Shown: positions 21,799-29,777, numbered from the stretch's first letter. The stretch is DNA of 35,954 nt from an uncultured Clostridium sp. (GCA_958449715.1 CAUDIU010000009.1:1-35954); one strand, 5' to 3'. The notes: generated by a model from the sequence alone, not told the origin. Made by a program: numbers and translations.

Positions 21799-22485
21799 AT
21801 GATTTTTAATGAAACAAAAACCCATGAAATTACGGTAGACGTAGTTATTGTAACTATGAAAAATAATGCACTTCAGGTATTGCTTGTAAAAAGAGCAAAT
21901 GAACCATTTAAAGATAAATGGGCAATTCCTGGAGGGTATGTAAGGTTGTCTGAAAATCTTGATCAAGCGGCATTGAGAGTTTTAAAAGAACGTACAAATG
22001 TAGATAATATCTATTTGGAACAGCTTTATACTTTTGGAGATCCGCTTCGTCACCCTAATGCTAGAGTTATTACATGTGCATATTTTGCTCTTGTTAGGGC
22101 TGAAGATATTCAGATTGTAACAACTCCTGAATTGGGTTGGCATAAAATTTCAGATTTGCCACCTTTAGCATTTGACCATAAAGAAATTATTGAATATTCT
22201 CTAAAAAGGACTCGTGAAAGATTAGAATTATGTCCTGTTGCATATCAGTTATTGAATGAAAAATTTACCCTTACAGAAATGCAAAGAGCATATGAATTGA
22301 TAATGGGTAAAAGTTTAGATAAACGTAATTTTAGAAAAAAAGCTCTTTCTACTGACGGTTTGATTGAATTAGATGAATTTACCAAGTCATCATCAAAAAG
22401 ACCGGCAAGATTGTATACTTTTGAAAATATTAAGTTGAATTCAAAAAGAGCCCACTTTATTTCTAAGAAAAAGGAGAAAAAATAA
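21799..22485 (+). CDS. nrtR: NrtR-family transcriptional regulator (Nudix domain plus winged helix)
   Basis: This 228-residue protein has a Nudix-like N-terminal domain (about 10-140) and a C-terminal winged helix (about 150-225, with LDKRNFRKKALSTDGLIEL). NrtR proteins sense ADP-ribose and regulate NAD metabolism or sugar genes. The Nudix box is broken: G46 and E52 are present, but the R-E-U-x-E-E-x-G core reads RVLKERTN, so two of the metal-binding glutamates are lost (V61 and R65). That suits a sensor rather than a hydrolase. No NAD gene is adjacent. Its stop overlaps the secG start by one base. The exact effector is inference. Confidence 0.85.
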   Translation: MIFNETKTHEITVDVVIVTMKNNALQVLLVKRANEPFKDKWAIPGGYVRLSENLDQAALRVLKERTNVDNIYLEQLYTFGDPLRHPNARVITCAYFALVRAEDIQIVTTPELGWHKISDLPPLAFDHKEIIEYSLKRTRERLELCPVAYQLLNEKFTLTEMQRAYELIMGKSLDKRNFRKKALSTDGLIELDEFTKSSSKRPARLYTFENIKLNSKRAHFISKKKEKK

Positions 22486-22712
22486 TGTTATTAAATTTTG
22501 TTTGGGCTGTACAAATACTTTCAGCTTTGTTATTAATAATTTTAATATTGTTACATTCACCTAAAGGCGATGGAATCGCAGGGATTGGCGGAGCATCTCA
22601 TGTATTTGCATCTCAAAAGAGTGCAGAAAAAGGATTGAATAAATTAACAGGTATTGTTGCTGCGATATTTATTGTTTGCACTTTTCTTTTAGGTTTTGGA
22701 ATAATTAAATAG
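22485..22712 (+). CDS. secG: Preprotein translocase subunit SecG
   Basis: SecG assists SecYE in protein export. The 75-residue protein has two membrane segments (about 5-24 and 55-73) around the conserved loop LLHSPKGDGIAGIGG and FASQKSAEKGLNKLT. The start shares one base with the upstream regulator's stop (TAATG), with AAGGAGAAA as ribosome binding site. The next gene follows after 12 bases. Confidence 0.93.
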   Translation: MLLNFVWAVQILSALLLIILILLHSPKGDGIAGIGGASHVFASQKSAEKGLNKLTGIVAAIFIVCTFLLGFGIIK

Positions 22713-22724
22713 TGATGTAAGAAT

Positions 22725-23474
22725 ATGGGTGAAGATATTTTTTCACGTAATAAACTTTTTTGGGGAGAAGATAATCAATATCTTCTCTCTTTAAAACATG
22801 TTGCAGTTTTCGGCTTAGGTGGTGTCGGTGGCTTTTGTGCAGAGGCTCTTGTAAGAGCGGGTATTGGTGAATTATCAATAATTGATTTTGACGATGTGTC
22901 TTTAACAAATATTAATCGTCAATTAGTTGCTTTGCATTCAACTGTTGGGCAAAATAAAGCAAAACTTTTTGAAAATAGATTAAAGGATATTAACCCTGAG
23001 TTGAAAATAAATGTAATTGATGATTTCTATACAGGAGATTTTGATTTTTCTCATTTAGATTATGTTGCTGATGCGATAGATACAATGAGATCAAAAATTG
23101 AACTTTTAGAAACTTCTATTAAAAAGAATATTCCAGTAATAAGCTCAATGGGTGCAGGAAATAGAATTGATCCTACTAAGTTATATATTTCTGATATTTC
23201 TGAAATAGAAAATAAAAATGCACCATTTGTTTCAAATATTATTTATCAGTTAAAAAAGCGAGGCATAGAAAAAGGTATTACAGTTGTTGCAAGTAGAGAA
23301 AAACCTTATGTTCAAGAAAAATTGTCTGCGACTGAAAAAATTATAACAAAAAGCGGTGAAAATATTGAATTTACAAAAATTACTCCATCATCAACTCCGT
23401 TTGTCGCAAGTTGTGCTGGAATATTTATGGCATCATATATTGTGCAAAGTTTTTTAAAGGAGTATAAATCATGA
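22725..23474 (+). CDS. tcdA: tRNA threonylcarbamoyladenosine dehydratase TcdA
   Basis: TcdA uses ATP to cyclise t6A at position 37 of tRNAs to ct6A. The E1/ThiF-like nucleotide fold is seen in VAVFGLGGVGGFCAEALVRA, followed by IDFDDVSLTNINRQLVALHS and DAIDTMRSKIELLE, all typical of the YgdL/CsdL group. SSMGAGNRIDPTKLYISDIS is a further family signature. Length 249 residues. It overlaps the next gene by four bases (ATGA), so translation is coupled. Other E1-like enzymes are the alternative, but the motif set fits TcdA best. Confidence 0.92.
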   Translation: MGEDIFSRNKLFWGEDNQYLLSLKHVAVFGLGGVGGFCAEALVRAGIGELSIIDFDDVSLTNINRQLVALHSTVGQNKAKLFENRLKDINPELKINVIDDFYTGDFDFSHLDYVADAIDTMRSKIELLETSIKKNIPVISSMGAGNRIDPTKLYISDISEIENKNAPFVSNIIYQLKKRGIEKGITVVASREKPYVQEKLSATEKIITKSGENIEFTKITPSSTPFVASCAGIFMASYIVQSFLKEYKS

Positions 23475-24172
23475 ATATATTAGTAACTGGAGCTTCAAAA
23501 GGTATAGGAAATGCTATAGCACACGAACTTCAAAATATTGGAGAAGTGTATGTTACCGGTAGAAATGAACAAGCTCTTGCAGCGTGTAATGCAAAAGGCT
23601 TTTGTATATGCGATTTATCAAAAGATGTAAATAACCTCGCAAATTTTATAATAGAAAAAAATATAGATGTTTTAATAAATAATGCTGGAGAATATATATA
23701 TGCAGGATTGGAAACTATGAATATTGCTGATATTCAAAGATTATATCAAACAAATCTTATAGCTCCTGCTTATCTTATCTCAAAAGCTATTCCTCATATG
23801 AAAGATCAAATGTGGGGGAGAATTATAAATATTGGGTCTATTTCAGGTGTAATGGGTGAGGCTTTTGCAAGTATTTATTCTTCTTCAAAAGCAGGACTTA
23901 TTGGTCTTACAAAAGGTCTTGCTCTTGAATTAGCTGAATATAATATTACCGTAAATACCATAAATCCGGGTTGGGTCGAAACAGATCTTGGAATGGCATC
24001 GATTGAAGATAGTGAATTTTCAAAAGAAGAAATTATTGATACAATTCCACAAAAACGTTTTGTAAAACCTGAAGAGGTCGCAAAACTTTGTAAATATTTG
24101 ATTTCTGAAGATGCAAAAGGAATTACAGGTCAATCAATAAATCTTTGTGCAGGACTAAGTGTTGGAATATGA
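23471..24172 (+). CDS. Short-chain dehydrogenase/reductase (FabG-like)
   Basis: A 233-residue NAD(P)-dependent oxidoreductase. The cofactor motif TGASKGIG is at residues 6-13, NNAGEYIYAG follows, and the active site is complete: INIGSISG holds the serine and YSSSKAG the Tyr-x3-Lys pair. NPGWVETDLG and ITGQSINLCAG complete the fold. It resembles 3-oxoacyl-ACP reductases, but the substrate cannot be read from sequence and no fatty-acid gene is adjacent. It overlaps tcdA by four bases and the HD-domain gene by four bases. Confidence 0.88.
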   Translation: MNILVTGASKGIGNAIAHELQNIGEVYVTGRNEQALAACNAKGFCICDLSKDVNNLANFIIEKNIDVLINNAGEYIYAGLETMNIADIQRLYQTNLIAPAYLISKAIPHMKDQMWGRIINIGSISGVMGEAFASIYSSSKAGLIGLTKGLALELAEYNITVNTINPGWVETDLGMASIEDSEFSKEEIIDTIPQKRFVKPEEVAKLCKYLISEDAKGITGQSINLCAGLSVGI

Positions 24173-24801
24173 TAAATAAAGAAATTAAAAAATATATTGA
24201 AACTATGATTATTCCTAAATATGCAGATTTTGATAAGGGACATAATCTTGAACATGTGAAAACAGTTATTGAGGAAAGTTTAAATTTAGCAAAAAGTTGC
24301 GGTGTAAACCTTGACTATGCTTATGTAATAGCAGCTTATCATGATTTAGGATTGAGTGATGGTAGAGAATTTCATCATATTGCTTCTGGTAAAATCTTAG
24401 AGGCTGATATGACCTTGCGACAATGGTTTTCACCTGATGAAATAAAATTGATGAAAGAGGCAGTCGAAGATCATAGAGCTTCTTCTAAAAATCCTCCGAG
24501 AAGTATTTACGGGAAAATAGTTGCAGAAGCAGATAGGGATATTAATCCTCTGAAAATAATTAAACGAACAATTCAATATTCAATAGCTCATTCTCCATCT
24601 CCTGATAAGGAACATCATTGGAATAATCTTTTAAACCATATGGCTGAAAAATATGCAGAAGGCGGTTATATGAAATTGTGGTTTGAAAATTCAAAAAATT
24701 CTGAACGATTAAAAGAATTAAGAAAAATAATTGCAAATCAAAATAACTTAAGAAATATATTTCTTAAGTTATATGATGAAGAATTAATAATTCAAAAATA
24801 A
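24169..24801 (+). CDS. HD-domain phosphohydrolase
   Basis: A 210-residue metal-dependent hydrolase. Metal-binding motifs are HNLEHVKTV, then AAYHDLGLSD (the HD pair) and a downstream EADRDIN. Many such small HD proteins act on nucleotides. I choose the ATG at 24169, which overlaps the upstream stop as ATGA; the longer frame from 24145 would run 28 bases into the neighbour. It is the last gene of a five-gene operon. A 30-bp perfect palindrome (24743-24772) lies in its last 60 bases. Confidence 0.85.
   Translation: MINKEIKKYIETMIIPKYADFDKGHNLEHVKTVIEESLNLAKSCGVNLDYAYVIAAYHDLGLSDGREFHHIASGKILEADMTLRQWFSPDEIKLMKEAVEDHRASSKNPPRSIYGKIVAEADRDINPLKIIKRTIQYSIAHSPSPDKEHHWNNLLNHMAEKYAEGGYMKLWFENSKNSERLKELRKIIANQNNLRNIFLKLYDEELIIQK
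24743..24772. repeat. 30-bp perfect palindrome inside the HD-domain gene
   Basis: ATAACTTAAGAAA and its exact reverse complement TTTCTTAAGTTAT flank a TATA centre, so all 30 bases are self-complementary. It lies in coding sequence, 29 bases before the gene end and 38 bases before the end of the convergent gene. No T-run follows on either strand, so it is not a standard terminator. Confidence 0.8.
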
Positions 24802-24809
24802 AGCTAAAT

Positions 24810-25196
24810 TTATTTTATCTTTTTAGAACTAAAAGTTTTTTGATATGAGTTTATAACATAATTCTCTGCAACTTTAGTATATTTATTATATAAATCAGCT
24901 TCTTCATTTCCGTGTGTAGAAAGATACATAAATTGATTTTTTGAGTTAACTCCTTTTACTTTATCAATTAGCTTTTGTACACCTTTAGGTATAATATTGC
25001 TGATTATAAAAGCAGGGTGTGTTGATTTATTTTTTGAACTTTTTAGTTGGATATAATCTATATCTGCATTATATTTTTTCCCAAATTTTTTTAATGCATT
25101 TGAAGTTTCAATTGTTTTTTTTACCATTTCAGGTAAATCACTTCTATAATTTAATCCTTGAAATGTTTGGGGTGTTTGTACGTTTACTACTTTCAT
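24810..25196 (-). CDS. Protein of unknown function (128 aa)
   Basis: I do not recognise this protein. It is basic (many Lys), soluble and without signal peptide, starting MKVVNVQTPQTFQGLNYRSD. The pattern of a short beta strand followed by helices (MVKKTIETSNALKKFGKKYN) and HGNEEADLYNKYTKVAENY gives no firm family. Starts such as TPQTFQG may be common among small proteins of this lineage, but that is an impression only. AAAGG supports the start. It lies 15 bases past the glycosyltransferase start-to-stop unit and converges on the HD-domain gene with an eight-base gap. Confidence 0.65.
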   Translation of the reverse strand: MKVVNVQTPQTFQGLNYRSDLPEMVKKTIETSNALKKFGKKYNADIDYIQLKSSKNKSTHPAFIISNIIPKGVQKLIDKVKGVNSKNQFMYLSTHGNEEADLYNKYTKVAENYVINSYQKTFSSKKIK

Positions 25197-25211
25197 TTTT
25201 AGCCTTTCTTT

Positions 25212-26189
25212 CTATTTAATTAAATCTACTATATATTTAGGGGTAATTTTTAAACATTCTAAATTTTCACAAGTTGTCTGTCTATGTTCCCACAAGCAAG
25301 GTTTTATAGGACAATTATCCTTTGCTTTAATTGGTATTACAATATCAGATTGTGGAATTAATTTTTTGTCATTAGTTGGGCCGAAAATAACATAAGTTTT
25401 AGTTTTCATAGCAACTGCGATATGCAAAGGAGCAGAATCTGAACAGATAAATTGTTCCGCTTTTCCTATCAGTTCCGCTAAATCTTTTAAACTTTTTGTT
25501 TTTCCATAGAAATCTTCAAAATTTTTATTTTTTGTTTTATTTCTAATAGTTTCAATTACTTCATTATCATCAGGGCCACCAGCCAGAATGACGTGTTTCC
25601 CTTTTTCTAAAAGAAGATCTACGGTTTCTGCCCAAGTTTCTGCAGAAATTGTTTTGATCATTCCTTTTTGCACGCTCATTTTGCTAACTCCAGGGTGAAT
25701 TAGTACAGAATTAGGAATTTTTTCTTGAGCAGAAACATTGATTTCCGGCAATTCTGTTTTGTGGTTTGTAATTGGAGTTATTAAATCATGATACATTGCA
25801 CAAGCATATTGATTTTTATTAAGAGGTACAGCTTTTGTAAGTAATACTTTACTTAACTTACCTGTATCATATCCGTATCTCTTTTTAATGCCCATTAGTG
25901 TCAAAAGTATACTGATTAATTTATTCCCACCAGATGAAATTACCATGTCAAAGTGGTTTTTACGAGCTAAAAATACGAGTTTCAAAAGTTCCGTATATTT
26001 ATTTTTTCCTTTTACATCGATTAGGAATAAATCATCAATTACATCAGTTAAATCTTTAACGCTTTTACTTCTTGGCTCAAGTGCAAGAGTAATTTTTGCG
26101 TTAGGAAATTCTTTTTTTAAAGATATTAGAGTTGGCAGGAAAAATATTTCATCACCAATTCCACCAAAATTTATAGCTAAAATATTCAT
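25212..26189 (-). CDS. Glycosyltransferase family 9 (heptosyltransferase-like)
   Basis: GT9 enzymes add heptose or related sugars to lipopolysaccharide core or other surface glycans. The N-terminal Rossmann domain starts MNILAINFGGIGDEIFFLPT, where the conserved Asp follows GIG. The C-terminal nucleotide-sugar domain has LIHPGVSKMSVQKGM, ILAGGPDDNE and the signature FICSDSAPLHIAVAMKTKTY, VIFGPTNDKK. I start at the ATG at 26189 (325 residues); an in-frame TTG at 26204 lies in the promoter. No ribosome binding site is present, and a perfect -10 box ends six bases before the ATG. Confidence 0.85.
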   Translation of the reverse strand: MNILAINFGGIGDEIFFLPTLISLKKEFPNAKITLALEPRSKSVKDLTDVIDDLFLIDVKGKNKYTELLKLVFLARKNHFDMVISSGGNKLISILLTLMGIKKRYGYDTGKLSKVLLTKAVPLNKNQYACAMYHDLITPITNHKTELPEINVSAQEKIPNSVLIHPGVSKMSVQKGMIKTISAETWAETVDLLLEKGKHVILAGGPDDNEVIETIRNKTKNKNFEDFYGKTKSLKDLAELIGKAEQFICSDSAPLHIAVAMKTKTYVIFGPTNDKKLIPQSDIVIPIKAKDNCPIKPCLWEHRQTTCENLECLKITPKYIVDLIK

Positions 26190-26195
26190 ATTTTG

Positions 26196-26201
26196 ATTAT
26201 A
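26196..26201 (-). promoter_or_regulatory. -10 box of the glycosyltransferase gene, possibly leaderless
   Basis: A perfect TATAAT on the minus strand ends six bases before the ATG, with no ribosome binding site between. No good -35 box is seen at 16-18 bases. Confidence 0.4.
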
Positions 26202-26225
26202 CAATAAAAATATTTGTAGTAGTAT
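26198..26225 (+). promoter_or_regulatory. Candidate promoter of comM, possibly leaderless
   Basis: TATACA (26198-26203), a 16-base spacer and TAGTAT (26220-26225) end six bases before the comM start codon. It overlaps the divergent glycosyltransferase -10 box. No ribosome binding site lies before the ATG. Confidence 0.4.
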
Positions 26226-26231
26226 ATTTGT

Positions 26232-27755
26232 ATGGTAAATAAAGTTACGACTGCTGCAGTAATAGGTCTTGATGCATATAAGGTATCTGTAGAAACAGAT
26301 GTTTTAAATTCTTTACCAGCTTTTTTAATAGTCGGTTTACCTGATGCTGCAATAAATGAAGCTAGAGATAGAGTAAGGTCTGCAATTAAAAATTCAGGAT
26401 TTACATTCCCTGCCAAAAAAGTTGTGATAAATCTTGCTCCTGCAGATTTGAAAAAGGAAGGCTCAAACTTTGATCTTCCAATAGCAATAGGTCTTTTAAC
26501 AGAGGAAGGAGTATTAGACGAGGAAAAAATTAAAGATTATGCATTTATTGGCGAGTTATCTCTTGATGGAACTTTAAGAGGTGTAAGTGGAGTTTTGCCT
26601 TTGATTTTAGGATTAAAAAAATCTGGAATAAAAAATGTATTTGTTCCAAAAGTTAATGAAATAGAAGCTGCACTTGCTGGTGATATAAATATTTATGGAG
26701 CAGAATGTCTTGCTGATGTCGTAAATCATTTTGTAGAAAACAAAATTAATCCAACATTAGTGGATGTAAAAGAATATCTTTCTGCTGGAATAAACCAAGA
26801 TTATTTGTATGATTTCAAAGATGTAAAAGGGCAGCAAAAGGCGAAAAGGGCATTAGAAATTGCCGCAGCTGGCGGACATAATATTTTAATGGTGGGAACA
26901 CCTGGTTCAGGAAAAACTCTTATGGCAAAATGTTTTGCGTCAATTTTACCTCCGTTAGAATTATCAGAAGCACTTGAACTGACGAAAATTTATAGTATTT
27001 GCGGGCTTTTATCTCCTGATCAACCATTAATGACTCAAAGACCATTTAGAGCTGTTCATCATACAGCATCTGCAAATGGTATAATTGGTGGAGGTACAAC
27101 CCCAAAACCAGGAGAAATTACTCTTGCACATCGTGGAGTCCTTTTTTTAGATGAAATGGTGGAATTTCCTAGAAATGTATTAGAAGTTTTACGCCAGCCT
27201 CTAGAAGATGGTGAAATTGTTATATCAAGAGCAAAATATTCGATAAAATATCCAGCAAAATTCATTTTGCTTGGGGCTATGAATCCTTGTCCTTGCGGTT
27301 ATTTAGGCGATAAAGAAAAACAATGTACCTGCTCTGAATTTCAGATTAACCGTTATCAATCAAAGCTTTCAGGTCCATTATTAGATAGAATTGATTTACA
27401 AGTTGAAGTGCCTCGTCTGACATCTGAAGAATTGTTGAATGCAAAACCTGCGTCAGAATCATCTTCTGATATTCGTAGAAGAGTTATAAATGCTCGTAAA
27501 ATTCAAGCAGAGCGTTATAAAAATGATGGTATTCTTACAAATTCTGAATTGACATCGAAATTAATTAAGAAATATTGCCAAATAGATGATGCAAGTGCAG
27601 AAATGTTAAAAGTTGCTGCAGTAAAATACCAGCTTTCAGGAAGGTGTTATGACAGAATTTTAAAACTTGCAAGAACTATTGCAGATTTAGAAAGTAGCGA
27701 AGTTATAACTCAAAATCATATTATGCAAGCTATCCAGTATCGAATGTTAAATTAA
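26232..27755 (+). CDS. comM: YifB/ComM family Mg-chelatase-like AAA+ ATPase
   Basis: ComM is a hexameric helicase that extends recombination branches during natural transformation. The 507-residue protein has the N-terminal domain (FLIVGLPDAAINEARDRVRS and INLAPADLKKEGSNFDLPIA), the Walker A motif GTPGSGKT, Walker B with GVLFLDEM, NPCPCGYLGDKEKQCTCS with its cysteines, and the C-terminal lid with SGRCYDRILKLARTIADLE. All parts are intact. It is divergent from the glycosyltransferase with 42 bases between starts, and converges on the second prepilin. A link to DNA uptake would fit the pilus genes nearby, but that is inference. Confidence 0.94.
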   Translation: MVNKVTTAAVIGLDAYKVSVETDVLNSLPAFLIVGLPDAAINEARDRVRSAIKNSGFTFPAKKVVINLAPADLKKEGSNFDLPIAIGLLTEEGVLDEEKIKDYAFIGELSLDGTLRGVSGVLPLILGLKKSGIKNVFVPKVNEIEAALAGDINIYGAECLADVVNHFVENKINPTLVDVKEYLSAGINQDYLYDFKDVKGQQKAKRALEIAAAGGHNILMVGTPGSGKTLMAKCFASILPPLELSEALELTKIYSICGLLSPDQPLMTQRPFRAVHHTASANGIIGGGTTPKPGEITLAHRGVLFLDEMVEFPRNVLEVLRQPLEDGEIVISRAKYSIKYPAKFILLGAMNPCPCGYLGDKEKQCTCSEFQINRYQSKLSGPLLDRIDLQVEVPRLTSEELLNAKPASESSSDIRRRVINARKIQAERYKNDGILTNSELTSKLIKKYCQIDDASAEMLKVAAVKYQLSGRCYDRILKLARTIADLESSEVITQNHIMQAIQYRMLN

Positions 27756-27765
27756 TAATAAATGT

Positions 27766-28517
27766 TTAAGGAATGCATTCCCAGTATCGTTTGTGTTCAT
27801 CCCAAGGACAAATATCATTTACCGCATAATATGTACACCCAAATCCGTTATGAACATTTGAAGAATTAATATCACAGTGTTGGATGTTTTTATTAGGAGT
27901 TAATTTGTCACTATTTTTATCGAAGAAAAAAATGAAAACATCATATCCTGCTCTATTTGGACCTTTTTTTCCATTAATATCGACAGTATATGAATTATTC
28001 CATTGTGAAGCAATTACGTTTCCTACAAAATAAATCGTTCCGTCTCTATCTATAATTGCATTTTCTTGAAACATATTTGCAGTGTGTAATGTTGATTTAT
28101 TATTTAGTGTTCTATATATAGAATTTAAAGAGCTGTTAGTTTTGTCAAAGCACTTGTTTGATTCTATATTTTGTATTGATCCACAAAAATCTGGAGCTTG
28201 TAGTTCTTTAAAGAAACTATTAAAATGTTCTCGTCGTAATTCAATAGTTGGGTTATCTGTTACAAAGGTATTGTATACGCTATCATATTCTATGTGCAAT
28301 TTGTTATGAATATTATTTATTACGGAATATGCTTTTTTAAGTTTTACTTCTAAAACTTTTTTTTGATATTTATTGATCAATGCAGGCATAGTAAGTGCAG
28401 CTACAACTCCGATGATCCCGAGTGTAATTAAAACTTCTGCTAAAGTAAATCCCTTTATCCCCTTATGCCAAGCGACCTTCGCGGGGGGGGGGCAACCCTT
28501 AACGCTTTGAAATTCAT
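27766..28517 (-). pseudogene. Prepilin-like gene, out of frame at a C10 tract (possibly phase variable)
   Basis: The minus strand encodes a prepilin: KGFTLAEVLITLGIIGVVAA, then a ~200-residue globular part with the DINGKKGPNRAGYDVFIF motif shared with the other prepilin, ending YWECIP. The only good start is ATG at 28517 with AAAGGAGG eight bases upstream and a strong promoter, but it enters a run of ten C (28492-28483) in the wrong frame and stops at 28455. With 11 or 8 C the frame joins, giving about 250 residues and a leader MNFKALRVAPPPAKVAWHKG. No other start precedes KGFTLAE. A MPALINK start at 28389 would lack the pilin signal. It is either a phase-OFF gene, a sequencing slip or a decaying gene. 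Confidence 0.8.
28483..28492 (-). repeat. Homopolymer C10 tract in the prepilin leader
   Basis: Ten consecutive G on the plus strand (C on the coding strand) in a very AT-rich genome, set between the start codon and the prepilin signal of the gene. Next to it GCGA-agg-TCGC (28482-28472) makes a short GC-rich hairpin. Confidence 0.9.
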
Positions 28518-28541
28518 AATTTCAGCCTCCTTTTTTTCTTA

Positions 28542-28570
28542 ATTATTTCATATTTTTATATTAATGTCAA
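28542..28570 (-). promoter_or_regulatory. Promoter of the second prepilin gene
   Basis: On the minus strand a perfect TTGACA (28570-28565), 17 bases, then AATAAT (28547-28542) with an extended TGA. A stem overlapping the upstream gene's stop, TTTAACC-5-GGTTAAA (28572-28590), precedes it. The transcript starts just before the AAAGGAGG ribosome binding site. Confidence 0.8.
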
Positions 28571-28573
28571 TGT

Positions 28574-29107
28574 TTAACCTGTCAGGTTAAAAAATCCAGC
28601 AAGTAAGCCAACTAATGCTGATACTCCTAAATAAAATAGCGGATCTCGTTTTTCCGTAATACTTGCGATAAATAATCCGACAAGAAGAATCATTCCACAT
28701 ATATTTATATTATTTATAAACATATCAACACCAACTGCAGCTAAAAGTCCACAACCTGCTGGTTTTAATGTGTATATAACTGATTTTACATACTTATTAT
28801 GCCTGAATTGTTCCAAAAGTTTTGAAATAATAATTATTATAATTAAGGAAGGTAAAATTACTGCAGTTGTTGCAATTAATGCCCCTTGAATTCCTGCAGT
28901 AGAAAAACCTGCGAATGTTGCAACATTTACACCAACAGGACCTGGAGTAATTGATGATACTGCAATCATATCGGATAATTGTTTAGTTGTGTACCATTTT
29001 TGAACATCAGCTATATGGTATAAAAATGGTAAAGTTGCATATCCACCGCCAAATGAAAATAGACCGATATGGAAAAATTCTAAGAATAGTTTTAAATATA
29101 TTATCAT
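28574..29107 (-). CDS. Chromate transporter, half-size subunit (second of pair)
   Basis: One CHR domain of the ChrA ion-transporter family in a 177-residue protein. The family signature GLFSFGGGYATLPFL is near the N-terminus, followed by AVSSITPGPVGVNVATFAGF, with about five to six membrane segments. Half-size CHR proteins usually occur as adjacent pairs that assemble together; the partner lies directly upstream with a four-base overlap (ATGA). Chromate export is the named family role, but the natural substrate here is unknown. Confidence 0.88.
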   Translation of the reverse strand: MIIYLKLFLEFFHIGLFSFGGGYATLPFLYHIADVQKWYTTKQLSDMIAVSSITPGPVGVNVATFAGFSTAGIQGALIATTAVILPSLIIIIIISKLLEQFRHNKYVKSVIYTLKPAGCGLLAAVGVDMFINNINICGMILLVGLFIASITEKRDPLFYLGVSALVGLLAGFFNLTG

Positions 29108-29667
29108 TCTTCTTCTTTCCCTCCATGTTCTATTTTATTTTGGTATGGAAGCCAAAGACCGATAAAAATTGCAAGAATAATTAACGCAGCTGGAGGGGCT
29201 TTAAAGCAAGATGATAGGATAAATACCGTAAAAAAGATTCCACAAGTAAATTTATCTACTATACTTTTTCTCCACATTTCTTTTACTGCAAGAAATATTA
29301 ATATTAGAACCCCAACTCCTACTCCCCAAAATATACTTTGGATAAATTTGAGATTTATAATTTCTTCTAAAATTCTAGCTACTAATATTATTGATATAAA
29401 TGCAGGTGTTACGATTCCTAATGTAGCAGTAATTGCACCTAGTGTTCCTCTTAACCTGTAACCGGTAAAAATTGCGGTATTTGCAGCTATAATTCCAGGT
29501 ATACTTTGACTAAGTGCATAATATTCACATAATTCATCATCACTTATCCAATTCTTTTTATCAACAAGTTCAGATTGTAAAAGTGGTAAAATTACATATC
29601 CGCCGCCTAATAATAATGTTCCGACTTTAAAAAATGTTTTGAAAATTTGATAAAGCGTTTTTTCCAT
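29104..29667 (-). CDS. Chromate transporter, half-size subunit (first of pair)
   Basis: A 187-residue CHR-domain membrane protein paired with the downstream half-size copy. GTLLLGGGYVILPLLQSEL and ALSQSIPGIIAANTAIFTGY match the family motifs, the second being the variant form typical of the partner in such pairs. The C-terminus ends with a soluble charged stretch (IEHGGKEEE). The ATG at 29667 has no ribosome binding site and lies eight bases after a perfect TATAAT, so its mRNA may be leaderless. Confidence 0.88.
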   Translation of the reverse strand: MEKTLYQIFKTFFKVGTLLLGGGYVILPLLQSELVDKKNWISDDELCEYYALSQSIPGIIAANTAIFTGYRLRGTLGAITATLGIVTPAFISIILVARILEEIINLKFIQSIFWGVGVGVLILIFLAVKEMWRKSIVDKFTCGIFFTVFILSSCFKAPPAALIILAIFIGLWLPYQNKIEHGGKEEE

Positions 29668-29674
29668 ATAATTT

Positions 29675-29702
29675 ATTATATATAGACAAAGTACTTATAC
29701 AA
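29675..29702 (-). promoter_or_regulatory. Promoter of the chromate transporter pair, probably leaderless
   Basis: On the minus strand TTGTAT (29702-29697), 16 bases, then a perfect TATAAT (29680-29675), ending seven bases before the start codon with no ribosome binding site. Confidence 0.65.
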
Positions 29703-29722
29703 GTTTTTTAAATTTTGGTAAT

Positions 29723-29765
29723 AAAAAATAAGGTAAGATTATTAAAATCCCACCTTATTTTTATT
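29723..29765 (-). terminator. Terminator of atpD-atpC
   Basis: AAAATAAGGT..GATT / AATC..ACCTTATTTT forms a stem with a small internal mismatch and T-rich flank. It lies just past the atpC stop. The symmetry could allow use on both strands, but no plus-strand gene ends here. Confidence 0.7.
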
Positions 29766-29777
29766 ATTTATTTTATT

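Noticed and set aside
27770..27781. 12-bp palindrome GGAATGCATTCC at the end of the second prepilin
   Set aside because: Several palindromes of this length are expected by chance in 36 kb.
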